A DNA stretch of 64,000 bases from Glandiceps talaboti. Lineage: Eukaryota; Hemichordata; Enteropneusta; Spengelidae. Shown here in pieces: positions 17,444 through 29,562 of this stretch (positions are counted from its first letter, which is position 1; each line of letters starts with the position of its first letter). A program made the translations under genes and the position numbers. The notes under the pieces were generated by a model. The model searched no databases. It was not told the origin of the DNA and saw only the letters and a list, made by a program, of their open reading frames with translations. Location: the NCBI RefSeq assembly GCF_964340395.1, contig NC_135553.1, positions 13,404,501 through 13,468,500 on the forward strand. The letters run 5' to 3'.

Positions 17444-17484
17444 GTGTCTGATGATCGCAATATGCGTGAAACTCCGAGTTACAC
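17444..17484 (+). ncRNA. Hammerhead ribozyme, type I, plus-strand copy
   Basis: Parts in order are stem I 5' strand GTGT (17444-17447), core CTGATGA (17448-17454), stem II TCGCAATATGCGT (17455-17467; CGCA pairs with TGCG around a 3-nt loop, with a T/T mismatch at the base), and core GAAA (17468-17471). These are followed by a minimal stem III (CTC/GAG, 17472-17478), T at 17479, the cleavage-site base T at 17480, and stem I 3' strand ACAC (17481-17484). All invariant core bases are present. The very short stem III is what is known from hammerheads in Penelope-like elements. The U/U mismatch in stem II may weaken activity. Activity is inferred. Confidence 0.75.
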
Positions 17485-17510
17485 CCAAGAAAGAGTTCCA
17501 GTACTACCAA

Positions 17511-17514
<4 letters not shown>

Positions 17515-17580
<66 letters not shown>
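17515..17580 (+). repeat. (TA)n microsatellite
   Basis: Pure TA abutting the right arm of the hammerhead palindrome. Confidence 0.97.
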
Positions 17581-17584
<4 letters not shown>

Positions 17585-17900
17585 TAGCGTATAGTGTAAT
17601 TCGTATATGTATTTATTGTCCATTTTTATGTTACAATAAACTACGTACGTATGCATGCCTATCTGAGCGGGAAAGTGATAGTTTGTCTATTTATAAACCA
17701 TTGCATGTCATTAGCTGTTATCAATTCCGTTTACAAAACATAAATGTTAGATATGAGTTGACTACATATTTTTGAACAAAGAATATTTGGAAAATTATCG
17801 TCCCGTAATGATTTTTAACAACAGGTCGTAATAAGCCTGCACTAGGATGTCATGCATTACATGTAAAAGCTACATTAAGCGTATAGTGTAATTCGTATAT
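17581..17900 (+). repeat. Right copy of the segmental duplication with short flanking repeat
   Basis: 17609-17876 matches 16491-16766. It is bracketed by a near-identical sequence, ATTAGCGTATAGTGTAATTC at 17583-17602 and ATTAAGCGTATAGTGTAATTC near 17874-17894. This suggests a tandem duplication unit of about 292 bp. Confidence 0.88.
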
Positions 17901-17992
17901 TTGGATTCGATATATATGTAAATAGCGTGAAAGCGTCTCCTAAGCTAAGCTTATTTTATGCAATGTGACTTGAAATTTCAACAATGGGGTGT

Positions 17993-18998
17993 GAATAGAA
18001 GCTCTGCACCATAAAATGACAAATGATCATGATCCGTTTGTTTACAACTTCCGTAGCTATTTTCGGCAGGAAAACAGAAAAATTATGGTGATAATTATAG
18101 AAAGGAAACCCATAGTGGAAAACAGCAATGGACTAAAACTTGGTGTCCTCTTCCGCTGATAGGAAAATTAACTAACAATAATATTAGATACGCGACCAAT
18201 TGCAGCGCAATGTCGTTTTCTCTGTCGTGTGTATTTCTACACTTAATATTTGGAGGTCATTGCAATTGCAAGATCCATCGTTTTCGACTAAAATGTGCTT
18301 TATTAAAGTTTACTGCTTACTTACAATTAGCAAAACAACTACCGTTCACGTCGACTTTAATACAAAAATGAACATGAACGTCAGAATTGTCGGACGCGAA
18401 TTTGGATTCCATAGTGGTACATTTTTTTGCAATCACAATTAACCATATACTGTATGTAATATGTTTTGATGTCAATGTCAATGTAATATGAAGTTCAAGT
18501 CAGTATGCATCAGGAACGTGGTGATGTTACCTGTTGTGTTGCCATTACGTTCATCCCCATTCCCCGTTAAGTCATTTGTTACCAGGTTTCGCCTGTTTGT
18601 AAAATGTATATGCTTTTGAAAGCATAATAAGAAATTCCTTCTACCCAAAGGCACATCGTTGTTTGAAACTTTTCAAGACGGCTTTTATTATTCTTTAACT
18701 ATTTCTTCAGAGCTGACTTTATTTCATGCATGTGTTGCACTTTTTTTCTATCTTAGCTCGTAACAGTCTTAATTGTACTCTACTAAGTAGCAGTAATGAT
18801 CTCTTGACTTGTTTTATGAATCCAATTACATCGATAGCCCATTTTTCAATGAACTGCCTCAGCATACTTTCCTGAAGGACAAATAATTCATTTTCGCTGA
18901 ATTACATTTTTATTTCCGAACAAGTACCCTGAAGGACAAATAATTCATCTTCTATCGCGGACGAACCTTTGTCATTTTGTTGTGCAGAGCTTCTATTC
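17993..18998. mobile_element. 1-kb element bounded by imperfect inverted repeats
   Basis: GAATAGAAGCTCTGCAC (17993-18009) is the exact inverse of 18982-18998. After three non-matching bases inward, AAAATGACAAA (18013-18023) is the inverse of 18968-18978. Weaker inverted similarity continues outward on both sides (AAATTTC and ACAA words), so the true ends may lie some 20 bp further out. The interior holds an 80-codon frame (18200-18442) that I do not recognise, and a 21-bp direct repeat beginning CCTGAAGGACAAATAATTCA at 18871 and 18928. It looks like a non-autonomous DNA element. Confidence 0.6.
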
Positions 18999-19630
18999 AT
19001 TCTTGGTTGTCAGAAATTATGCTCGAGGAATTGTTTGGTCTTAGCAATGATTTATTCCATTACCGATTACTATTGTTTACGCATTTTTGAAATTTCATAC
19101 TATACTAAAAGCTAATTGAAGGACCCCCAAAAGGGTATCCACTACCATGATATTTAGTGCGATCGTGTAACTAATTTTAAACAGGGAAGTGAAGTCGCGT
19201 TGAGGGCTAGTCCTGCACTAAAAGCTTTACATTCAGTGTTCAAGAGAAAGGGCTTGACAACCTGGGGCTGATCAGTGTGTGAAGTGGTCTGTTGTGACAG
19301 TAAAGCGTTACTTCTGTAATAATTTTGTAGCATTACCCACCCTACCACTAACCCCGCCCCATCCCCGAGCCCTTCCCATCCCTTAAAATGTAGTTACAAA
19401 TGTCAACCAGATGTCATCACTTGGAAAGACTGGAGAAACTGTGTAGTTCAATTCGGCATGGTGTTTTTACGTCTGACACAACATCTTTCATCAGGAATTA
19501 CAACGCGTACGGGTGTGCTATTTACTTGGACAAATATGGATGAAATAATTGAAACAAACTGTTGTCAAGCGGTAACGGTAAATTAAAGAGCGACAAGGAG
19601 ATATAGAGAGAAAGGATGAGAGAGAGAAAA
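18999..19630. other. No gene seen
   Basis: AT-rich spacer with a short C-rich patch near 19340-19380 and a GA-rich lead-in from 19600. No supported gene. Confidence 0.45.
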
Positions 19631-19653
19631 CATACATACATACATACATGCAT

Positions 19654-19708
<55 letters not shown>

Positions 19709-19718
19709 GGCAGGCAGG
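19631..19718 (+). repeat. (CATA)n-(CAGA)n-(CAGG)n compound microsatellite
   Basis: Adjacent tetranucleotide blocks differing by one base per block. Open frames on both strands encode only the repeat. Confidence 0.97.
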
Positions 19719-20244
19719 TAAGGAAGACGAAAGACAGTGGGGAAGAGGAGGGGATGCAACCCAAGAGCGAAAATGTAAGATGAGAGATCATGCCCTAGAT
19801 ACTTGCATTCAGCATTTGCAAGGGAATACGAATACACTTTGTTCAGTGTAGTGTTACAAAACTGCGGCAAATGAATCATAATCATGGCGTATGTCGTGGA
19901 ATAAACTTTGTCAAGATAAAACATACATCTTGCTGACGTACAAAGACTTTGTCGGAAAAGCGGAACGTGTTGTAGTCTGTTGATAAAATATAGATGTATC
20001 CCCAGCAGCTTTAGGATTATTGACAATGCATCAATACATTCACCCTTCTGGAGTAAAGAAATACACTGTCGCTTTAAGGGCCGGCTCCAATGTAACTGAG
20101 CAAATCCGGAGGCTCATCTCCAACTGCTTTGAGCTCTGATTACACGCTGGCGACGATGTTGACAAAGCGAATATGACCCACTCTTCGTAGTGTTTCAGCA
20201 TGTTTGGTGTACAGTTGTTAAATGTATTATCATCAGATTTCAAA
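19719..20244. other. No gene seen
   Basis: No microsatellite, no repeat boundary and no recognisable product. A minus-strand frame at 20040-20285 only extends through the adjoining trinucleotide repeat. Confidence 0.45.
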
Positions 20245-20281
20245 GTGGTGGTGGTGGTGGTGGTGGTGGTGGTGGTGGTGG
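20245..20281 (+). repeat. (GTG)n trinucleotide repeat
   Basis: Twelve GTG units, polythreonine on the opposite strand. Confidence 0.96.
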
Positions 20282-20432
20282 ACACAATTCACTGAAATTG
20301 ATTGTTTAACGCATTAGTTCAACCTAAATCTAGGACGAATGGGGAAATTATTTTTTTATCGATGCATGCTTGTCAATTATTCTGCACTGGCATTTCTGGT
20401 GTGTTAAAGACATTGATGGTAAAAGCAGTTAA

Positions 20433-21968
<1,536 letters not shown>

Positions 21969-21998
21969 GACAGACAGACAGACAGACAGGCAGGCAGG

Positions 21999-22070
<72 letters not shown>

Positions 22071-22085
22071 GAAAGAGACAGACAA
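21969..22085 (+). repeat. (CAGA)n microsatellite with CAGG units
   Basis: CAGACAGA with an internal CAGG and TAGA cluster, ending in degenerate GAAAGAGACA. Confidence 0.97.
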
Positions 22086-22384
22086 ACTTTTGGAAACCTT
22101 TGAGTTGAGTTTTATCCCCCAACAGTTTCATAAATATATAATTTATATATGTTTTACCGACCTTATTAGCGCATATGAATATATAAGAATACATACACAA
22201 TTTTTATTTACATAATATATGTGTAATGTAAACAATATTCATTCCTGGAACATATATTAGATACATTGAAATAACACAATACCTTTCGATAAGAAAATAC
22301 TAAACTGGGGTTCATAAAGAAGCGTATAACATTAAGAGAAAAGAATTTGTTTTAAATGTTTGTTTTCCGATAGGTTAAACATGA
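22086..22384. other. No gene seen
   Basis: AT-rich spacer between the CAGA tract and a family F copy. Confidence 0.5.
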
Positions 22385-22520
22385 CTTCAAAAATAGGGTA
22401 GGTAGGTCGGAATTTTTTATTTTGTTTTTACATTTTTGTCATTTCTTCGACCCAAAGACAAGATACTTGTTGGTCACAATACTTCCGAAACAGTTGATGA
22501 GGTGTGCAAGAAGTAAATGA
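22385..22520 (+). mobile_element. Dispersed repeat, family F copy 4 (partial)
   Basis: Shows ATAGGGTAGGTAGGTCGGAA and then CTTCGACCCAAAGACA, matching the start and middle of the variant copy at 13550 on the other strand. The distal end of the family is not seen. Confidence 0.5.
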
Positions 22521-22949
22521 AGACAATTATATGTGATTCAGAAGTAGACAAACACAATATGGAGACTGTGCTGTTATAGGCTGAAATGACACCATCTCTC
22601 TCAGGAATGTGATTTTTTTTTATTATACCATTGTAACCAAACATACTTCGGCAAGAATATCTATATTGAAATAGAGGAAAATGTTTACCAATGTACTATT
22701 TTGCATGTTTAGGGTCAGTTATTAACCTATGTAAACGTTTATGTACTTCTAGAAAAGCTTTCCAATTAGATACAATTACCATATTATTTCCTTTAGTCAG
22801 CAAAGAGGAAACTACAAGTAACTTAAGCATCCTAGACGAAAAGTGACGAAACCCTTAGTTCACAAGCGTTTTTCGAGTAAATGACGAATCATACCCGGGA
22901 ATAAATTAATGATGGAAGGGTGGAAATTTATGAACAATCAGGAAGACTG
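22521..22949. other. No gene seen
   Basis: Spacer with no supported feature. Confidence 0.45.
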
Positions 22950-22950
22950 G

Positions 22951-23026
22951 TGACGTATTGGAACGTTTTCGCCCACAGCGAACAGAACGAATAATGTACA
23001 GACGCGCGTTGTCGTGACGTTGAAAC
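22951..23026 (+). repeat. CpG-rich dispersed repeat, copy 1
   Basis: Contains GACGCGCGTTGTCGTGACGT and TTGGAACGTTTTCGCCCA. The same sequence, about 75% identical, occurs inverted at 55402-55470. It stands out from its surroundings by its high CpG content. Confidence 0.6.
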
Positions 23027-25857
23027 ACCTGGGTATAAATCTCATATTTCTAGTCCGAACACGTTCAACTTGACTTGCACAAGGAATACAACTCTTTTTT
23101 AATCACACCTAAGAACGGTAAATACGTTTTCTGCGTTGAAACTGTGTCCAGTGGAAAATAATAACCACCACTTATCCTAGACAACAGAGCTTATTTATAT
23201 GAACATATATATCGTTTTACAATATCAAGTTCTGACAGCTAAACATTACATATTTTCATATTTGATAAATAAATAAATCTCGCAGCATAAATTACAGACC
23301 CTGATTTATGGTATATGATGTTTGAGAGGTCATATGGACGTAAAATAGGTGTTTATGTTATTTTTATTTATAAAACAACTTTTAGTTCGTTTTCTTGAAT
23401 CAATAATGTGAAAATAAAAAGGAATACGTGTTTGTAGCTCAAAGAACTAAAAATAAAATGTATAATAAAAATCTGCAAATACTTTGTTATTGAAATTACA
23501 GGACTTGAACAAAACATTTGTGAATAGAATGTTGTAAATACAAGTAATCACATGCAATCAATAGTAATCTAAAGTAATCAAATTAGTTATGCATGATGCT
23601 GCTACAGCATATGGGGAGAGACACGTGCACAGACTGGACGTGGCATAGCAATTACTTACGTTTAACCAAATTGCATACAAATCACTTCTGTACGTACAAC
23701 AACAAACATTGAACATATTTATATTCATAAATGTAATATATGTACTTACAAAAATTATTATATCTTACATTATTTTTTCAAATACGAAAATCTGGTAATA
23801 TTAAATAAAGTCATTTATATATTATATATATGTTTCTAAACTAAGCCAAAATACATACCTGTTTCACTTACATATCGCCACTTTAAGGCAAATAACTTGC
23901 ATTATAATTATTCATTGAAAATATGACATGCGAAAGGACAATTGTCTCAATTTCTAGTTGTGCTTGGTAATATTTTTTTAAATCTAGCAACGGAACAGGG
24001 AGATTTTAAATCCTGCAACATATACATATATATGGTCTTGTCACTCAATTTTATCAGATTAATCATTTTACACTTTATGTGTCACTTGGAGTGATATTCT
24101 AACTCGATAGCAGTCGCTTCACTGATAACAATATATCACAGGACCTGGTTCGTGCGCTGATATTTACCAATTTCCTTTCTATGTTGCTTCAGGCACGGCG
24201 TAATAAGTGAGATCCTTTATTCTGACGTCGCGTGTGATATTGATAGCCATATTGAGAAATTGCTTATGTGCCTGGACAACAGTAATTATAAATCTTGTTT
24301 TCTGAGAATGTCCACGTATTTAGGCCAAATGTTGATGGGTAGCTAGGTAGCGATGTAGGGAGGGAGAAACGGGAGGGAGGAAGGGATGAGATTATTTATC
24401 CTCAGTAACTCCGATCCTGGAATGGATAGTACTAGGCAAAACTATTTGAGATAATAAACACACAAACTGTACAATCAAGGCCCATTGATATCCCTAAAGT
24501 AGGTTAGTAATAAAAACAACGAAAAGTAAGAATTTGAGGTGACTTTTTCTTCAGCAATATGAAAGAACCCAGATAATTAAATTGGTTAGATTCAGTGGGT
24601 CTGAGTGTCAATACCGTTTAGTGTAAAGTAGCTCTCATGAATATTCAGTGTGTAACTTGAAAACAATATGTCTGCTGTCACCACCGATACCTATAAAGGC
24701 ACCAGATCAACTCGATATTTCCCTTGAAATCGTAAGTAATTGTAGGTGATATAAACTCATGAAATTACACTCCAGAAAAGTAGTTTATGAAAATGACTGG
24801 AGTGACATTCCCTTTTAAATACGAGGCAAAAAAGTTTACGAATTTATTTAAAAAGTATGACGGTGATGTAAACTAGTTCATGGTATGTCCTCGTTCATTT
24901 ATAGCTAATGCAGTATGAAATTAGAAGCGTCATCAAACCCCTCTGATTAATGGCTTCCGACAATATATTAAACTGAAACATTAAATTTGGGAGGTGCGAC
25001 ACATGATTGGATCTATGAAATTTATAATTATACAAATAGATCAAGATAATATCAAAGTATATTCATTTGAGTGCTATGTGTTATATGCCACTTCTACCAT
25101 TTCCTTAATGCAGTATAGTCGGTAATACGTTTTTTTTTATAGTATACCGTCGGCATTGGAACGCACTTCCTTGATCCTGTATGTTGGGCATCTTGAATAA
25201 TAGATTACGATTTGAGACATGTACACGGATTTGATTTACACTATAATCATCTATATAAAAGGAGCAGTTGATTTGTAGACAATATTCGCTAAAATGATCA
25301 TACTACAAGTAGCTTTTTAATGACTGGCGCCATCATTTCTGAAATAAGGAGATATTGGTTGTCATCTTTAAGAAAATTAATGAATGTGTATTCAATTGCC
25401 TTGATAATATGTTATAATGTTTGCAGATAAAGATAGTTTCCTGCAATAAAAGTTTCAATTTATCATATTGTTGTGCTGTGAAGACTTTTGGCGTCACTAC
25501 TTACGGTTTAGGAAAAAGGGGTCGAGTATATTGAATGGTTTTAGAGCCAGGACCCCTTAAGCATACAGTCAATAATTTTGATAAGTAAAGAAACTGCCTA
25601 ATTGCTTGTCAAACCTACATAGTGCTACCCCGTTTGTGGGCGAAATGATATTTAATCCGACATTTCTAATTAAGTTCGTCTCTACAAAGTGTAGGCTTTC
25701 ACAGTTTACGCCCAGACGGCGTAACCCTTTTGACTTTTTGAACATGGTACTTAAAACTAAATTGAAGAATTAGTTTATTTCATCAGTCGTGTACTTAGTA
25801 ATATTAAACTTATTAAAGCTGGAATTACAAAGCAATCCATATTGATAGAAATGATCG
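23027..25857. other. No gene seen
   Basis: AT-rich sequence. A short frame ending at a GTAAGT donor near 24730 is the only splice-like candidate. I could not pair it with an acceptor or a neighbouring exon. Confidence 0.4.
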
Positions 25858-25879
25858 CGTTCACATCTGGCCCCCAATC

Positions 25880-25990
25880 ACTGTTATATTTGCTATAGAC
25901 TTTGCCGGTTGCTATAGGCGTGCCCTGTGTTTCTAATCATATCTATGCCATAATGTATGTTAATAAAAGGACTAACAATATGTTACTGAA
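25880..25990 (+). repeat. Monomer related to the 56.9-kb tandem repeat
   Basis: Shares TGTTATATTTGCTATA and CTTTGCCGGTTGCTATAGG with the repeat units at 56885-57240 and with 26690-26795. Confidence 0.5.
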
Positions 25991-26689
25991 ATGTTTGTCT
26001 CTATGTGTTATCTAAATGTGTCCCAAATACAAAATAGCATTTTTTGTAACGTTTTATCTTTTCCATTATTCTGTGTCTTTTTAATTGTTTTGCGTTCAGT
26101 ATAAAGACGACAGTGCATAGTTTTCCTGGTGCACTTTTCTTTAAGGTATGTCAAAACATCAGATGGGCCTTTGTCGGTAAACGCATAACTTTTATATATC
26201 ACATCGTGATAAACACACAAAACACTCGCGTGTGCGCGCATTTTGCTCTTAGGTAAATGACCGCCAGTCTACACAATAGACGATAAAATCAATGTCCGAT
26301 ATTCTCCGAGGCGAAATCCGATTTCGAATGTCTAGCATATTATTTTTCATCATCCCCTTTAAGACTCTGCCCTCGAAGAGCTGATTGCATAGTGTTTGCA
26401 TAAAGATTTAGCTCATTAAAAAAACAATCCCGATTTAATCGCGGAAACGCACATATTTTGGGAAATGAATGGTCTTTTGGGGTTTTTGTCACGCAAACGT
26501 TGCAAGGTTTGAAGTATTTTCAAGGGTGACAAAATGAATAACAAGGTTGAAAGAGAGATGAATACAGTTTACAATAAAAGTCGTGTTTTCAGAACGCATA
26601 TCTTCCAAAAAATACACCATAATCTGAAGACCTTAGTAAGCATAATTGTGAATGTTGTGCAGACGTGTGCAATGCATAGATTTGAATGT
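25991..26689. other. No gene seen
   Basis: AT-rich spacer. The short frames on both strands lack support. Confidence 0.45.
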
Positions 26690-26795
26690 TTATTTACTTG
26701 CCAACCCATCACTTTTGTATATTTGCGAGATGATCTGTCATTTGCCGGTTGCTATGGGTATGGTACTTGTTGCTAAGTACATTTGTGTCAGGCTT
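26690..26795 (+). repeat. Monomer related to the 56.9-kb tandem repeat
   Basis: Contains TGTTTATTTACTTGCCAACC, then CATTTGCCGGTTGCTATGGG and TTGTTGCTAAGTACATTTGT. This is the same order as one unit of the array at 56885-57240. Confidence 0.5.
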
Positions 26796-27172
26796 TTGCT
26801 GTAGAAATTTAGCACATGAGACTTCTCCAAAGGTTACGATTGACACTCGCAAAGTCTAGTAGCATTAAAGTGGAGTAAGCTCACCTTGTCAGTCTGCCAA
26901 TGACGACATATCTATATAGGCCTTGATTGCGATAAAGTGGCAGGTAAAATTACTACAAATTGGTGCTCCATTTGACATGGAATGATTTCAAATGATTAAC
27001 AACACTGATCAAGTACACTGTGGGGTATCAGATATTGACATCTAGGTTACAACTTAATGGTTAATGGAATTAAGGAAAGGGTTAACAGAGAAGTAAAGGG
27101 TTAAATTCAATCTAAGGATTATCGAGAATGAACATAGTTCAATTGATACTGATGATGTAACGAAATTTAAAG

Positions 27173-27174
<2 letters not shown>
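26796..27174. other. No gene seen
   Basis: Ordinary sequence running into a TA tract. Confidence 0.5.

Positions 27175-27250
<76 letters not shown>
27175..27250 (+). repeat. (TA)n microsatellite
   Basis: Pure TA with palindromic edges (TCTAATATA on the left and TATATTAGA on the right). Confidence 0.97.
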
Positions 27251-27254
<4 letters not shown>

Positions 27255-27498
27255 TTTAATCAAGGGAATGACGATGTTATGTGTCTTACTCGGAGAAGCG
27301 TGAAACACCAAGAAACGACTCATAACATCCTACTATGCATTGAGCACAGTTCTCTCCAGCGAGATATATTGCGAAATAGTTTATATATAAGTGCATAAGG
27401 TGCCGATCAATACATGCAATCCGACGTTTCGAATCAATATTCTGTCTCATAGGATATCAAGGCAAAATATATAGTAGGTCCTCTCCTCGCTGTATACC

Positions 27499-27501
<3 letters not shown>
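27251..27501 (-). mobile_element. TA-embedded repeat island, candidate retroelement fragment
   Basis: A 251-bp unique-looking island with (TA)n on both sides. Near its left end, TTACTCGGAG and GCGTGAAAC recall blocks of the hammerhead arms at 17 kb. Its right part (27416-27501) matches 42742-42828 at about 75% identity. On the minus strand that part has a hammerhead-like layout: ATCC, TATGA, hairpin GAATATTGATTC, GAAAC, GTC, GGAT. Two bases of the CTGATGA core are missing, so it is not called as a ribozyme. Confidence 0.55.
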
Positions 27502-28077
<576 letters not shown>

Positions 28078-28214
28078 CACACATACATACATACATACAT
28101 ACATACATACATACATACATACATACATACATACGTACGTACATACATACATACATACATACATACATACATACATACATACATACATACATACACACAC
28201 AATACCAACAGCGC

Positions 28215-28251
<37 letters not shown>

Positions 28252-28254
28252 TAC
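28078..28254 (+). repeat. (CATA)n and (CATACA)n array
   Basis: Pure CATA with two CGTA variants, CACA, a short unique piece, then CATACA hexamers. Confidence 0.98.
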
Positions 28255-28555
28255 AAATATGTGTATATAGAGTTTATTCTGCTCAGATGAATGTAATTCT
28301 GTACATGGATATATAAAACATATCTGTACTCATTACTGAGCCAAATAGCATTCCACTTGGTGGCGGTATTAATTTGTAATTCAACCTAAAGTAGTAACAT
28401 TGTCGGCTACTTAGTTTAAAATGGTTTGTTGTTCTCTGAATGTTATCATCTACATGCATGGGTAACCTAGTTAGTCAAACACGTACGCATCGATCATGTT
28501 GCTGTCATTTCATGGTTTCTCCTCAAAATGCGATTTAATAGTAAACATTCCCAAG
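28255..28555. other. No gene seen; sequence before a candidate exon
   Basis: AT-rich sequence ending in CATTCCCAAG, the proposed acceptor of the exon that follows. Confidence 0.4.
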
Positions 28556-28761
28556 AGTTGTGAAGGTCTATCTCATTGAAGACCATATCCAATTAGGGGG
28601 AATCTGGTCAAGAGATATAATTGAAGTATTCGAATCTATCTTTAAGCAATCCTTTGACATGTCTGGGCTTATTGAGCTAACTAATCTGGAAAACAAACTT
28701 CTTGCCTTTATACAAAGGAAGGAGGGCTATTTGACAAATATGACGCCGAGTTTCAAAAGTA
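28556..28761 (+). CDS. Candidate internal exon of an unrecognised gene
   Basis: The reading frame is open from a TAA at 28542-28544 through the exon. It has balanced, protein-like composition rich in charged and aliphatic residues (for example VKVYLIEDHIQLGGIWSRD near the start and NLENKLLAFIQRKEGYLT near the end). The proposed acceptor is CATTCCCAAG ending at 28555. The donor after 28761 is a consensus GTAAGTAA. The exon ends with one base of a split codon. The next proposed exon, at 29345, begins with the two bases needed to keep the frame, and the intron between holds a CATA/CCTA microsatellite. No domain is recognised and no homologue could be named. Missing upstream exons and a weak acceptor are the main doubts. 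Confidence 0.38.
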
Positions 28762-28805
28762 GTAAGTAAATTGTATGAAGTAGTTCAACATGCTAATATG
28801 TACTT

Positions 28806-28925
28806 TATGGCATACGTACGTACGTACATACATATATGCATACATGCCTACCCACCTACCTACCTACCCACCTACCTACCTACCTACCTACCTGCCTACA
28901 TACATACATACATACATACATACAT

Positions 28926-28975
<50 letters not shown>

Positions 28976-29052
28976 ACATACATACATACATACATACATA
29001 CATACATACATACATACATACATACATACATACATACATACATACATACATA
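28806..29052 (+). repeat. (CGTA)-(CCTA)-(CATA)-(CA)-(CATA) compound microsatellite
   Basis: A run of related tetranucleotide blocks inside the proposed intron 28762-29344. Confidence 0.97.
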
Positions 29053-29344
29053 AATATATTCATAGATATAAATAGTAAAACAATAGTTTTAATGTAGAGT
29101 AAATACGATCTTGAACTATTTAGTTAGAAAAATGGATTGATCACTGGATGTCACAGTCTTTGCTAAAGTTGTATGGATAAATAGACGTTCAAATCACAGA
29201 AATCATTTTAACATCTTGCTGGAATGACAACAATTAATCATTAATGCTGAATGGCTCGAGTTTACCGAGGCAGACAATTATCCTTTTTGCGTGACCTTGA
29301 CATAGCATAGTTCAAAAACAATAGATAAATTGTTCGTTCTTCAG

Positions 29345-29562
29345 CCCATCACATCAAACTCTTCTGGATCAATTTATTGATTAGCTGTCACGTAAATGAC
29401 ATTTGTAGTTTTGTAATCGTCAAATTTATTGCTCAATTGAAACAGAAAATCTACAGATTGCATTTCAACATAGATTTAGTTGATATATATTCAGTTTGTC
29501 ACATAATAACAACAAATAGTTACGGCAGTCAAGACTACATAAATATTGATCCACTAACTAAG
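29345..29562 (+). CDS. Candidate internal exon, continues the previous one
   Basis: A strong acceptor (pyrimidine-rich TTGTTCGTTCTTCAG, ending at 29344) and a strong donor (AAG then GTAAGTAA at 29563) bound 218 bp. The frame is open in the phase left by the 28761 donor. It encodes about 73 residues including HHIKLFWINLLISC, FIAQLKQKIYRLHFNIDL and SQDYINIDPLTK. There is no signal peptide, clear membrane span or known motif. It ends at a codon boundary. A possible next exon at about 29741-29798 (acceptor CAAAAACAG, donor ACG then GTAAGC) is in the wrong phase for simple joining. If it is joined in phase it gives an early stop after about 15 codons. Function is unknown. Confidence 0.38.

Larger units (their letters stand above)
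17355..17516. mobile_element. Perfect 76-bp inverted repeat, probable retroelement end
   Basis: 17355-17430 and 17441-17516 are exact reverse complements, separated by a 10-bp spacer. The right arm abuts (TA)n directly. The left arm is joined to (TA)n by 56 bp of unique sequence (17299-17354). The spacer repeats the start of the hammerhead core (CTGATGATCGCA at 17429-17440 and again at 17448-17459), which suggests template switching or head-to-head joining of two copies. Perfect identity suggests a recent origin. Penelope-like elements are known to carry hammerhead motifs and to occur beside simple repeats, but no protein-coding part is present here. Confidence 0.75.

Noticed and set aside
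27138-27172. CTGATGA followed by GAAAT just before a (TA)n tract, as a further hammerhead
   Set aside because: There is no stem II between the two core parts and stem I does not pair beyond two bases.
28078-29052. CRISPR-like array
   Set aside because: The repeats are plain tetranucleotides with no spacers, and the genome is eukaryotic.
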